Assembly: GCA_034437575.1 (NCBI GenBank)
Contig: DAOTTY010000261.1
Location: 1 to 11,414 of the forward strand
DNA length: 11,414 bases
Origin: DAOTTY01 sp034437575
Lineage (GTDB): Bacteria > Chloroflexota > Anaerolineae > Aggregatilineales > Phototrophicaceae
Direction: 5' to 3'
The translations under genes and the position numbers were made by a program. The notes under the pieces were generated by a model. It worked only from the letters and a program-made list of their open reading frames with translations, was not told where the DNA came from and did no database searches. Below are positions 1 to 6,305 of this stretch, piece after piece; position 1 is the first letter of the stretch; every line of letters begins with the position of its first letter.

Positions 1-54
1 GCCAGTCGTAATCGGGTGCAATTCAGATGATTGGCGATGATGCCCCCTCAATTC

Positions 55-115
55 CCCTCTCCCGACCGCCGCTGCGTGGCGGCGATAGTGGGGGAAGGGT
101 GCCGGGGTGGGGGGC
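55..115. repeat. GC-rich hairpin element, possible interspersed repeat or terminator
   Basis: The sequence reads as a C-rich arm, an inner perfect stem CGCCGC (67-72) / GCGGCG (79-84) with a 6-nt loop, then a G-rich arm (GGGGGAAGGG, 90-99). The outer arms (CCCCTCTCCC at 54-63 against 90-99) pair imperfectly. There is no T-run after it, so it is not a classical intrinsic terminator. The pattern 'ccctctccc ... gggggaagggtgccggggtgggg' resembles GC-rich intergenic repeats seen in many copies in some bacterial genomes; that resemblance is from memory and only one copy is visible here. Confidence 0.4.
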
Positions 116-313
116 AGGCTGAGTCGTTACTTAAAATGAGAGAATGGGGTAATGGCGAAGCCGTCGGGGGGGCGGCCAAGCCGGGTCGTTACAGTACACC
201 TTGAAATCCGCGTTGGTTTGGTGCCCGGTAGCCGGGTTGTTATCAACTGCGTGACATGTTCTGCCGCCAATCTATAGACAGGCTTCCGCCGCGTTGGTAG
301 AATTCATGTAAAA

Positions 314-342
314 GAATTCACAAACGCCTCATGTTTGAATTC
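314..342. promoter_or_regulatory. Imperfect palindrome with GAATTC ends, candidate operator
   Basis: The left arm GAATTCacAAAC (314-325) pairs with the right arm GTTTGAATTC (333-342) with a 2-nt bulge and a 7-nt centre. A further direct copy, GAATTCA, lies at 300-306. The element ends 8 bp before the putative -35 box of the nuoA promoter, a typical place for a regulator to bind. No regulator family can be named from the sequence alone. Confidence 0.35.
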
Positions 343-350
343 GACGTTGT

Positions 351-379
351 TTGACTTGGCGGGTGTGTTTTGCTAACCT
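351..379 (+). promoter_or_regulatory. Candidate sigma-70 type promoter of the nuo operon
   Basis: TTGACT at 351-356 matches five of six -35 consensus bases. After a 17-nt spacer comes TAACCT (374-379), a weak -10 that keeps the important first T, second A and last T. It is preceded by TG at 371-372, the extended -10 pattern. A better-looking TATAAG (381-386) is too far from the -35 box (24 nt). Transcription would start near 386-388, about 50 bases before the nuoA ATG. Confidence 0.5.
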
Positions 380-435
380 GTATAAGTGTAAGGCTTTCGG
401 TTAGAGCGTTGCACAAGCAAACCGGAGTAATTGAG

Positions 436-795
436 ATGGCCCTTCAGGAATTCGCCCCAATTAGCGCGATTCTTATCTTATCTGTGCTGGTTGCAATTAT
501 CATCCTCTTTCTTAGCCGCCTGTTCGGCCCGCACAACCCGACCATCCGCAAAGTCGCGCCTTATGAAAGTGGTATGAAACCGTTAGGCGAAGGCACGCGG
601 CAGGTGCCGGTCAAGTTTTACCTGATCGCGGTGCTGTTCATCTTATTCGACATTGAAGTGATCTTCTTCCTGCCGTGGGCCGTGTCTATGCGTGGGTTGG
701 GCTGGTATGGGCTGGCCACAATGGGCGTGTTCACGTTTGTGCTTATCGTTGGCTTTTTGTATGAGTGGAGAAAGGGAGCGTTAGAATGGGAGTAA
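436..795 (+). CDS. nuoA: NADH-quinone oxidoreductase subunit A
   Basis: Small membrane subunit of complex I, next to NuoH and the quinone cavity. It is 119 residues, the usual size. Three membrane helices are seen at about residues 8-28, 59-81 and 89-110. The family signatures are present: the loop motif YESGMKPLG (43-51) and the acidic second helix with KFYLIAVLFILFDIEVIF (60-77), holding the conserved Asp72 and Glu74. The start at ATG 436 is preferred because GGAG (424-427) sits 8 nt before it and the protein then begins like its relatives. An in-frame TTG at 370 would add 22 non-membrane residues and would lie upstream of the predicted transcription start. The 3' end overlaps nuoB by 10 bases, suggesting translational coupling. 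First gene of the operon. Confidence 0.96.
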   Translation: MALQEFAPISAILILSVLVAIIILFLSRLFGPHNPTIRKVAPYESGMKPLGEGTRQVPVKFYLIAVLFILFDIEVIFFLPWAVSMRGLGWYGLATMGVFTFVLIVGFLYEWRKGALEWE

Positions 796-1298
796 CAGAC
801 TACCCCCAGGGTGGCGCAACAGTCAGTCAGAAGTTAGGCAACCTCGGCGTTGTGACCACCTCGCTGGACGCTGCCGTGAATTGGGCGCGTCAGGGGGCGT
901 TGTGGCCGCTGTTGTTCGGGTTGGCGTGCTGCGCCATTGAGATGATGTCTACCCAGGCGGGCAACTATGACCTGTCTCGGTTTGGGATGGAATTGAACCG
1001 CGCCAGTCCGCGCCAATCGGACTTGCTGATTGTGGCCGGGCGCGTGACGCGAAAAATGGCCCCGGTTGTCCGCCAACTCTATGACCAGATGGCCGACCCC
1101 AAGTGGGTCATTAGCATGGGGGACTGCGCCTCTTGCGGTGGCGTGTACAACAACTACGCCGTTGTGCAGGGCGTTGACGAGATTATCCCGGTGGATGTGT
1201 ATGTGGCGGGCTGCCCGCCGCGCCCCGAACAGCTTATGCACGGCATTTTGACGCTGCATGAGAAGATTAAGGGCGACAAGTGGCAGCAGTGGGCCTAG
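786..1298 (+). CDS. nuoB: NADH-quinone oxidoreductase subunit B, carries cluster N2
   Basis: Peripheral-arm subunit that binds the terminal 4Fe-4S cluster N2, which passes electrons to quinone at the interface with NuoD. It is 170 residues. The ligands are seen as the tandem pair Cys48-Cys49 (GLACCAIEMM), Cys114 (GDCASCGG) and Cys143 (AGCPPRPEQL). An extra, non-ligand cysteine is present at 117. The sequence after the first pair (AGNYDLSRFGMELNRASPRQ) is the family signature. ATG 786 is chosen because GGGAG (774-778) lies 7 nt upstream; an in-frame GTG at 765 would add seven residues. It overlaps the end of nuoA by 10 bases. The gene is followed by a terminator-like hairpin. Confidence 0.97.
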   Translation: MGVTDYPQGGATVSQKLGNLGVVTTSLDAAVNWARQGALWPLLFGLACCAIEMMSTQAGNYDLSRFGMELNRASPRQSDLLIVAGRVTRKMAPVVRQLYDQMADPKWVISMGDCASCGGVYNNYAVVQGVDEIIPVDVYVAGCPPRPEQLMHGILTLHEKIKGDKWQQWA

Positions 1299-1314
1299 CG
1301 CCCAATCGCTTTGA

Positions 1315-1345
1315 GGGGCAGCCGACGACGCTGCCCCGTTTATTT
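1315..1345 (+). terminator. Terminator-like hairpin between nuoB and nuoC
   Basis: A perfect 8-bp stem GGGGCAGC (1315-1322) / GCTGCCCC (1330-1337) with a 7-nt loop is followed by GTTTATTTAT (1338-1347). This is the shape of an intrinsic terminator with a broken T-run. It lies inside the operon, 17 bases after the nuoB stop and 35 bases before nuoC, so it more likely gives partial termination or protects the 3' end of a processed nuoAB message than ends transcription completely. Confidence 0.55.
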
Positions 1346-1371
1346 ATGGACGAGGACAGACACTAACTGTT

Positions 1372-1947
1372 ATGGCAACCAGAATTGCACCGGCAGCCGA
1401 CCCGGTTGAGTTGACGAAGACCCGCTTCGGTGATGCCGTTTTACAGGTTAAAGAATTTGCTGGCGAAACGACAATCTATGTCGCGCCGGAAAACGCCCCG
1501 GACTTGCTCAAGTTCCTCAAAGGAACCGGGGGCTTGTTTTACAACTTCCTGTCAGATATTAGCGCGGTGGACTACTACCCGTCGGATTATGGCGACGCCT
1601 ATGACGGCAACGCACGCGACTTCCGGCCAGAGCGCTTCGGGGTGAGCTATCACCTGTATTCGATGCTTTACAACCGCCGCATCCGCGTGAAAACATTTGC
1701 CATCGAGGAAGAGCCGGAAGTGCCTACTGTGACGCATATCTGGTTGGGTGCGGAGTGGCTGGAACGCGAAATTATGGACATGATGGGCATCACGTTTGTG
1801 GGCAACCCAGACCCGCGCCGCCTGCTGATGCCGGACGACTGGGACGGGCACCCGCACCGCCGCGACTACCCGCTGGGCTACGAGACGGTGGCCTTTTCGT
1901 TTAACGTGGACGACATCAGCGCCCACAAGCCGCACGCCGAAGACTAA
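1372..1947 (+). CDS. nuoC: NADH-quinone oxidoreductase subunit C
   Basis: Peripheral-arm subunit of complex I (30-kDa family) without its own cofactor; it packs against NuoD. It is 191 residues. The family signature runs from about residue 131 to 168: EREIMDMMGITFVGNPDPRR then LLMPDDWDGHPHRRDYPL. The central strand region SDISAVDYYP (61-70) and VSYHLYSML (91-99) is also typical. Between them is a short acidic loop (71-90) longer than in E. coli. nuoC is separate from nuoD here, unlike the E. coli fusion. A GAGGA site (1352-1356) is 15 nt before the ATG, rather far, so initiation may be modest. 44 bp separate it from nuoD. Confidence 0.95.
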   Translation: MATRIAPAADPVELTKTRFGDAVLQVKEFAGETTIYVAPENAPDLLKFLKGTGGLFYNFLSDISAVDYYPSDYGDAYDGNARDFRPERFGVSYHLYSMLYNRRIRVKTFAIEEEPEVPTVTHIWLGAEWLEREIMDMMGITFVGNPDPRRLLMPDDWDGHPHRRDYPLGYETVAFSFNVDDISAHKPHAED

Positions 1948-1991
1948 GCACGGCCCGCCCTTTACCGATACGAGATAACGAGAGATTAGAG

Positions 1992-3257
1992 ATGGCTATA
2001 TCAAATCCTCAGCTTGAACAACAACAGCAGGTGGAAACCTGGCGCGGCAATGTGGAGCAGCTTCGTGGGCTGGTCACGGAGCGGGCGATGACGGGTGAAA
2101 CCATGCTGCTAAACATGGGGCCGCACCACCCCAGTACGCACGGCGTGCTGCGCCTGCTGCTGGAACTGGACGGCGAAGAGATTGTCACCTGCCTGCCGGA
2201 TATTGGCTTTTTGCACACCGGCATCGAAAAGAACATGGAGTCCAAAGCTTACGAAAAGGCAATTACGCTCAGTGACCGCATGGACTACCTGTCGCCCATG
2301 TCGAACAATATGGTGTTCAGCATGGCGATGGAAAAGCTAGGCGGCATTGACGTGCCAGAGCGGGCGCAGGCCATCCGGGTGATTTGCCTGGAACTAAGCC
2401 GCATTGCGAGTCATTGTGTGTGGCTGGGCACGCACGCGCTAGACATGGGCGCGATGAGCCTGTTTTTGTACTGCTTCCGCGACCGTGAGCATGTGCTGGA
2501 AATGTTCGAGATGTTGAGCGGCCAGCGTATGATGGGCAGCTATATCCGTCCGGGCGGGGTGTGGCGTGACCTGCCGCCGGAGTTTTTACCAGCACTGGAA
2601 GAATTCCTGCCGTATATGGCCGCGAAAGTAGAAGACTACAACACGCTGCTAAGCAATAACCCCATCTGGCGAGACCGCACTGAGGGCATTGGCATTATCG
2701 AGCCGGAAGACGCGCTCAACATGGGCCTGACCGGGGCCAGCCTGCGCGGCAGCGGCGTGAACTACGACATCCGCAAGGCACAGCCCTACAGCGGCTACGA
2801 CAAGTACGAGTTTGATGTACCGCTGGGTGAACACGGCGACGTGTACGACCGCTATTTCATCCGCATTGAGGAATTGCGCCAGTCGCTGCGGATTATTGAG
2901 CAGGCCAAGAACAAGCTGCCCGACGGCCCGTTCCGCAGCCAGAACCGCAAGTTTGTGCCGCCGCCGCGCAGTGAACTGGGCCAGAGCATGGAGGCGGTGA
3001 TTCACCACTTCAAGCTGTGGACGGAGGGCTTTAGCCTGCCGGACGAGGAAGTTTACGTAGCGATTGAGTCCCCGCGTGGCGAGATTGGCTGCTACTTGCA
3101 CGGCACGGGTGGCCCGCAGGCCCGCCGCGTCCACTTCAAAACGCCGTCCTTCATGCACATTCAGGCGCTGCGCCATGTTTCCGCAGGGCACATGGTGGCA
3201 GACCTCATCGGCATCATCGGCAGTATTGACTTTGTGCTGGGCGACAGCGACCGCTAA
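1992..3257 (+). CDS. nuoD: NADH-quinone oxidoreductase subunit D
   Basis: The 49-kDa subunit that forms most of the quinone-reduction site with NuoB and NuoH. It is 421 residues, close to the usual length. Visible signatures: GPHHPSTHGVLRLLLELDGE (43-62), whose His50 matches the conserved quinone-site histidine; DIGFLHTGIEK (70-80); RMDYLSP (96-102), whose Tyr99 matches the quinone-hydrogen-bonding tyrosine; GSYIRPGGV (182-190); LTGASLRGSGVNYDIRKAQP (246-265); and a C-terminus ending GDSDR. The nickel-binding CxxC pairs of related hydrogenase large subunits are absent, so this is complex I and not a hydrogenase. The first 36 residues are a Gln/Glu-rich extension. The Shine-Dalgarno is weak (AGAGA-like just upstream). 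Confidence 0.97.
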   Translation: MAISNPQLEQQQQVETWRGNVEQLRGLVTERAMTGETMLLNMGPHHPSTHGVLRLLLELDGEEIVTCLPDIGFLHTGIEKNMESKAYEKAITLSDRMDYLSPMSNNMVFSMAMEKLGGIDVPERAQAIRVICLELSRIASHCVWLGTHALDMGAMSLFLYCFRDREHVLEMFEMLSGQRMMGSYIRPGGVWRDLPPEFLPALEEFLPYMAAKVEDYNTLLSNNPIWRDRTEGIGIIEPEDALNMGLTGASLRGSGVNYDIRKAQPYSGYDKYEFDVPLGEHGDVYDRYFIRIEELRQSLRIIEQAKNKLPDGPFRSQNRKFVPPPRSELGQSMEAVIHHFKLWTEGFSLPDEEVYVAIESPRGEIGCYLHGTGGPQARRVHFKTPSFMHIQALRHVSAGHMVADLIGIIGSIDFVLGDSDR

Positions 3258-3285
3258 CATTTATTGGTATAAAGACGGAACGAAC

Positions 3286-3831
3286 ATGCAAAACGCACTC
3301 CTGGAAAACTACAAAGAACAGGTGGAACACCACCTGAACAAATACCCGGAAGATCAAAAGCGCAGCGCGGTGATGCCGCTGCTGTACATCGCGCAGGATC
3401 ACTACGGCTATGTGAACAGAGACGGCATCGAGGATGTGGCCGAAATCCTGGACATGGACCCGACGCAGGTACGCTCGATTGCGGGCTTTTACACCATGTA
3501 CCGTGAAAAGCCGAAGGGCAAGGTTTGGCTGCACGTCTGTACAGACTTGCCGTGTGCGCTGCGCGGGGCCGATGCGTTCTATCATGAATTGATTGACGAA
3601 CTGGGCATTGAAGATGGCGGCACGACGGAAGACGGCATGTTTACGGCAGAGCATGTGATGTGCCTGGGCGCGTGCGACCGTGCGCCGATGCTGCAAGCCA
3701 ATTTCCGCTTTCATGAACACCTGGACATGGACATCATGCGTGAGTTGATGGCCAGGTGGCGCGAGGATGTGAACAACGCGCTCAAGCCGACGGTGCGCGG
3801 CGAAGAGGTCGGCTTCCAGGAAGCGAATTAA
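3286..3831 (+). CDS. nuoE: NADH-quinone oxidoreductase subunit E, carries cluster N1a
   Basis: The 24-kDa subunit of the NADH module, with a thioredoxin-like fold that binds the 2Fe-2S cluster N1a near the FMN of NuoF. It is 181 residues. The four ligands are seen as Cys85 and Cys90 (VCTDLPCALRG) and Cys126 and Cys130 (EHVMCLGACDRAP). The N-terminal helical part contains AVMPLLYIAQDHYGYV (29-44) and SIAGFYTMY (64-72), both typical of the family. ATG 3286 is chosen because the protein then starts at the family's usual point; the reading frame stays open far upstream inside nuoD but those residues show no similarity to NuoE. It begins 28 bp after nuoD and is followed by a 144-bp spacer with two hairpins. 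Confidence 0.95.
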   Translation: MQNALLENYKEQVEHHLNKYPEDQKRSAVMPLLYIAQDHYGYVNRDGIEDVAEILDMDPTQVRSIAGFYTMYREKPKGKVWLHVCTDLPCALRGADAFYHELIDELGIEDGGTTEDGMFTAEHVMCLGACDRAPMLQANFRFHEHLDMDIMRELMARWREDVNNALKPTVRGEEVGFQEAN

Positions 3832-3847
3832 CACCGTGGCAAATGGG

Positions 3848-3868
3848 GTAGGGGCGCTGCGCCCCTAC
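3848..3868. repeat. Perfect 21-bp palindrome between nuoE and nuoF
   Basis: GTAGGGGCGC (3848-3857) is followed by a single T and its exact reverse complement GCGCCCCTAC (3859-3868). As RNA it would fold into a 9-bp stem with a 3-nt loop. It has no T-run behind it. The form is like small palindromic repeats scattered between genes in some Chloroflexota and cyanobacterial genomes (from memory; not testable in this window). Confidence 0.6.
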
Positions 3869-3895
3869 GTGAACAAACACCGTTACAAAACGTGG

Positions 3896-3915
3896 GGACG
3901 CGCAACGGCGCGTCC
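3896..3915. repeat. Second hairpin between nuoE and nuoF
   Basis: GGACGCGC (3896-3903) and GCGCGTCC (3908-3915) form a perfect 8-bp stem with the 4-nt loop AACG. It lies 28 bp after the first palindrome and 60 bp before the nuoF ATG. There is no T-run, so termination is not expected; a role in message processing or stability, or simply a mobile repeat, is possible. Confidence 0.55.
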
Positions 3916-3975
3916 GTGACAGAAAAACATGCAAACCCGATTTACTGTGAGAGAGACGAGCAAAAGGTGAACGAG

Positions 3976-5268
3976 ATGGAACATATTTTGTTACGCGAAC
4001 TGGACGTGCCGGACATTCACAAGTTCGACGTGTACAGTGAGAACGGCGGCTGGGACGGCTTTAAGCAGGCCCTCAGCATGGAACCGGACGAGGTGATTGA
4101 CCTCATTAAAGCGTCTAACCTGCGCGGGCGCGGGGGCGCGGGCTTCCCAACGGGCCTGAAGTGGAGCTTCATCCCCAAGAATGAGCCGGTCAAATACTTT
4201 GTCATCAATGCGGACGAGTCCGAGCCGGGCACCTTCAAAGACCGCCAGATCATGGAAAACAACCCCTACCAGTTGATCGAGGGCGCGTTGATCGGTGCTT
4301 ATGCTATCCAGGCGACGGCGGTGTACATCTACCTGCGCGGCGAATACTGGGAAATGGGTATGCAGCTAGACCGCTGCATTGAGCAGTGCCGCGCAGCCGG
4401 TATCATCGGTGAAAACGTGCTGGGCAGCGGCTTCAACGTTGACGTGTACACCCACCTGGGCGCGGGCGCGTATATTTGCGGTGAAGAAAGCGCCCTGCTT
4501 AACAGCCTGGAAGGGGCACTGGGCCAGCCGCGTGTGCGCCCGCCGTTCCCGGCCAACAAGGGCGGCGGCCTGTACAAAGAGCCGACGGTTGTGAACAACG
4601 TCGAAACAATGGCCAACGTCCCCTGGATTATGGTTAACGGGGCCGATGCGTTTAAGGCAGTGGGCACAGAAAAGAGCAGCGGCCCGAAAATCTTTTGTGT
4701 GAGCGGCGACGTGGAAAAGCCCGGTAATTACGAGCTGCCGCTGGGAACCACCGTCCGGGAGCTGCTGTATGACCACGCGGGCGGCCCCAAAGACGGGCGC
4801 GAGTTCAAGGCGCTGCTGCCTTCGGGGGCCTCTGGCCCGATTGTGCCGATGAGCGACGACCTGCTTGATACGCCCATGACCTACGAGGCATTTGCAGAGT
4901 TGGGCACGGTGCTGGGGTCGGCGTCGTTCATCCTGATGGACGACACCCGCGATATTGTGTGGGCGGCTAGCAAAATGGCCAGGTTCTTCCACCATGAAAG
5001 CTGCGGCAAATGCACCCCGTGCCGCGAGGGTACCTACTGGATTGAGAAGGTGATGGACCGCATCATGGCCGGGCGTGCCACCCAGAAGGACATTGCCAAC
5101 GTCAATGATGTGGCTGCGAACATGCAGGGCATGACGCTGTGTGCGCTGGGTGACTTCGCCGCCAACCCGATTATCGCAACCATTAAGAACTTCCCGGCGG
5201 AGTTCGACGCCTACGCCGACAAGGGGCAGCAGGCCGTTGAAGCTGTGCCGGAGCCAGCAGGCGACTAG
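3976..5268 (+). CDS. nuoF: NADH-quinone oxidoreductase subunit F, FMN and NADH site
   Basis: The 51-kDa subunit, where NADH is oxidised: it binds NADH, FMN and the 4Fe-4S cluster N3. It is 430 residues, as usual. Seen in order: the FMN-binding GRGGAGFPTG (51-60), NADESEPGTFKDR (78-90), the NADH/FMN segment GAYICGEESALLNSLEG (164-180), and cluster ligands Cys343, Cys346 and Cys349 (SCGKCTPCREG) with Cys389 (TLCALGDFA). ATG 3976 is chosen because AGGTGA (3965-3970) lies 5 nt upstream and the protein then begins like its relatives; the frame is open back to a GTG at 3892, but that would put the start inside the second spacer hairpin. The C-terminal tail is Ala/Glu/Pro-rich. It stops 8 bp before the TPR gene, so the two are probably co-translated. 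Confidence 0.97.
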   Translation: MEHILLRELDVPDIHKFDVYSENGGWDGFKQALSMEPDEVIDLIKASNLRGRGGAGFPTGLKWSFIPKNEPVKYFVINADESEPGTFKDRQIMENNPYQLIEGALIGAYAIQATAVYIYLRGEYWEMGMQLDRCIEQCRAAGIIGENVLGSGFNVDVYTHLGAGAYICGEESALLNSLEGALGQPRVRPPFPANKGGGLYKEPTVVNNVETMANVPWIMVNGADAFKAVGTEKSSGPKIFCVSGDVEKPGNYELPLGTTVRELLYDHAGGPKDGREFKALLPSGASGPIVPMSDDLLDTPMTYEAFAELGTVLGSASFILMDDTRDIVWAASKMARFFHHESCGKCTPCREGTYWIEKVMDRIMAGRATQKDIANVNDVAANMQGMTLCALGDFAANPIIATIKNFPAEFDAYADKGQQAVEAVPEPAGD

Positions 5269-5276
5269 GGGCTGCC

Positions 5277-5801
5277 ATGAGCGACGAACACAAATACGCC
5301 CCGCCCGCCTACAATAACGATCCTGCCGCGCCTGTTGAACGTGACGACGTGGTGGCAACGGATACCCCGGTGGACGCTGACGTGTTCGCTGCTCGGTATG
5401 CCCCCAAAGACGTGAACCCCGTCGCGCCTGCCACTGATAATGCGGACGTGACGGGCACCACTGCACCGGCGGACGCCGCCGCGCCCGACCCTCAGCAGGT
5501 GCCCCAGCGCCCCGCACTGTTCGCGTGGCTCCGGCGCTTTTTCGGTGGGCCGAGTGCGCGGCAGCGGCTCGCCAACCTGAACAAAGCCATTCAGCAGTAC
5601 CCGGAGGCCCCGTCGAACTATTTGCTGCGGGGGGAAGTGTATCTGGAAGCGGGCCACTATCACGAGGCGATTGAGGACTTTTACCGGGCCTTAGAGCTGG
5701 CCGAGGCTGAATATCAGGGGAGTGCATGGGGCATTCTGTCGGCATCTGTGCGTGACCGCGCTATAGACGGCCTGATGATTGCGGCCCGCAAACAAAGCTA
5801 A
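5277..5801 (+). CDS. TPR-repeat protein within the nuo operon
   Basis: Function unknown. It is 174 residues with no signal peptide or membrane helix, so probably cytoplasmic. Residues 1-78 are a disordered-looking Ala/Pro/Asp-rich stretch. Residues 80-91 (ALFAWLRRFFGG) could form a basic, aromatic amphipathic helix able to touch the membrane. From about 95 on it is helical: half a repeat (QRLANLNKAIQQYPEAP), one good tetratricopeptide repeat at about 111-144 (NYLLRGEVYLEAGHYHEAIE and on), then a degenerate third unit. TPR units usually bind other proteins. AGGGG (5267-5271) is 5 nt before the ATG, and the gene starts 8 bp after nuoF, so its dose follows NuoF. An assembly or scaffolding role for the NADH module is a reasonable guess, but unproven. 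Confidence 0.85.
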   Translation: MSDEHKYAPPAYNNDPAAPVERDDVVATDTPVDADVFAARYAPKDVNPVAPATDNADVTGTTAPADAAAPDPQQVPQRPALFAWLRRFFGGPSARQRLANLNKAIQQYPEAPSNYLLRGEVYLEAGHYHEAIEDFYRALELAEAEYQGSAWGILSASVRDRAIDGLMIAARKQS

Positions 5802-5831
5802 CTCCAATCATACGGGGAACGAAACACGCCA

Positions 5832-6305
5832 ATGTCAAACCAGCCGAACACCGAAACTGTAGAGACGAACAAGCGTAAAGGCGGCGGCGCTGTGCGCGTG
5901 CTGGCTATTGTGTTGGGCGTGCTGCTGTTGGGCATCCTGGCGTGTGGGCTGTTTGCGGGGGGCATTGCCTACACGGTCATTCGCGTGTCGCAGCCTGCTG
6001 CTGATGCCAGCCGCGCTTTTTTAGAAGCCCTGGCTGATGATAACTATGATGCGGCCTATGCCATGATGATCGGCGGCTTGCAGTCGGAGTTTGGCTCTGT
6101 CGCGGGTTTAGAAGAGGAATTCACCACCCGTCAGCTTGTGCGCGATGAAATCGGCGGGTTCCTCAGCCGTTCTATCAACAACGATGAAGCGAACATGAGC
6201 GCGTCGGTCACGTTTGAGGATGGCACGACCCTGCAAGCGACGATCAACCTGCGCTATGACGATGCCCAGCAAGCCTGGCTGGTGACGGGGTTTGGTTTTG
6301 AATAG
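5832..6305 (+). CDS. Single-pass membrane protein with NTF2-like (DUF4878-type) domain
   Basis: Not a known complex I subunit. It is 157 residues. Residues 1-20 are polar and end in the basic KRKGGG. A long hydrophobic helix follows (about 22-51), so the N-terminus is likely inside and the rest outside. The outer part (53-157) begins PAADASRAFLEALADDNYDAAYAMM, the usual opening of NTF2/cystatin-like DUF4878-type domains, and ends in beta strands (ASVTFEDGTTLQATINLRYD, then AWLVTGFGFE). Such domains are non-enzymatic in most annotated proteins. Its C-terminus resembles that of the next gene's product. It starts 30 bp after the TPR gene; GGGGA (5814-5818) is 13 nt before the ATG. The family assignment is by pattern only. 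Confidence 0.8.
   Translation: MSNQPNTETVETNKRKGGGAVRVLAIVLGVLLLGILACGLFAGGIAYTVIRVSQPAADASRAFLEALADDNYDAAYAMMIGGLQSEFGSVAGLEEEFTTRQLVRDEIGGFLSRSINNDEANMSASVTFEDGTTLQATINLRYDDAQQAWLVTGFGFE

Larger units (their letters stand above)
1..435. other. Non-coding leader upstream of nuoA
   Basis: No credible gene is visible here. The three forward frames all meet a stop within the first 40 bases (stops at 9-11, 28-30 and 38-40), so any gene upstream on this strand ended before or just inside the window. What is seen: a GC-rich hairpin element (about 55-115), a small hairpin at 224-236 followed by TTGTTAT, an 8-base direct repeat GTCGTTAC (123-130 and 185-192), three GAATTC palindromes (300-342) and a promoter-like site (351-379). 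Base composition becomes AT-richer from about 290 onward, as expected of a promoter region. Confidence 0.7.

Noticed and set aside
123..192. Direct repeat GTCGTTAC at 123-130 and 185-192
   Set aside because: Eight bases repeated twice within a leader is weak evidence, and nothing else in the flanks is shared.
370..435. Longer nuoA starting at TTG 370
   Set aside because: This start overlaps the predicted promoter and adds residues not found in NuoA; ATG 436 has GGAG at good spacing.
1992..3257. NuoD and neighbours as a membrane-bound hydrogenase rather than complex I
   Set aside because: The nickel-binding cysteine pairs at both ends of hydrogenase large subunits are absent, and nuoE, nuoF and nuoG with intact NADH and FMN motifs are present.
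3892..3975. Longer nuoF starting at GTG 3892
   Set aside because: It would start within the spacer hairpin region and add 28 residues absent from the family; ATG 3976 has a well-placed AGGTGA.
4366..5745. Long open frame (459 codons) on the minus strand across nuoF and the TPR gene
   Set aside because: It is antisense to a strongly conserved nuoF, its product is rich in Arg, Pro and His as expected from reading GC-rich DNA backward, and it has no recognisable motif.
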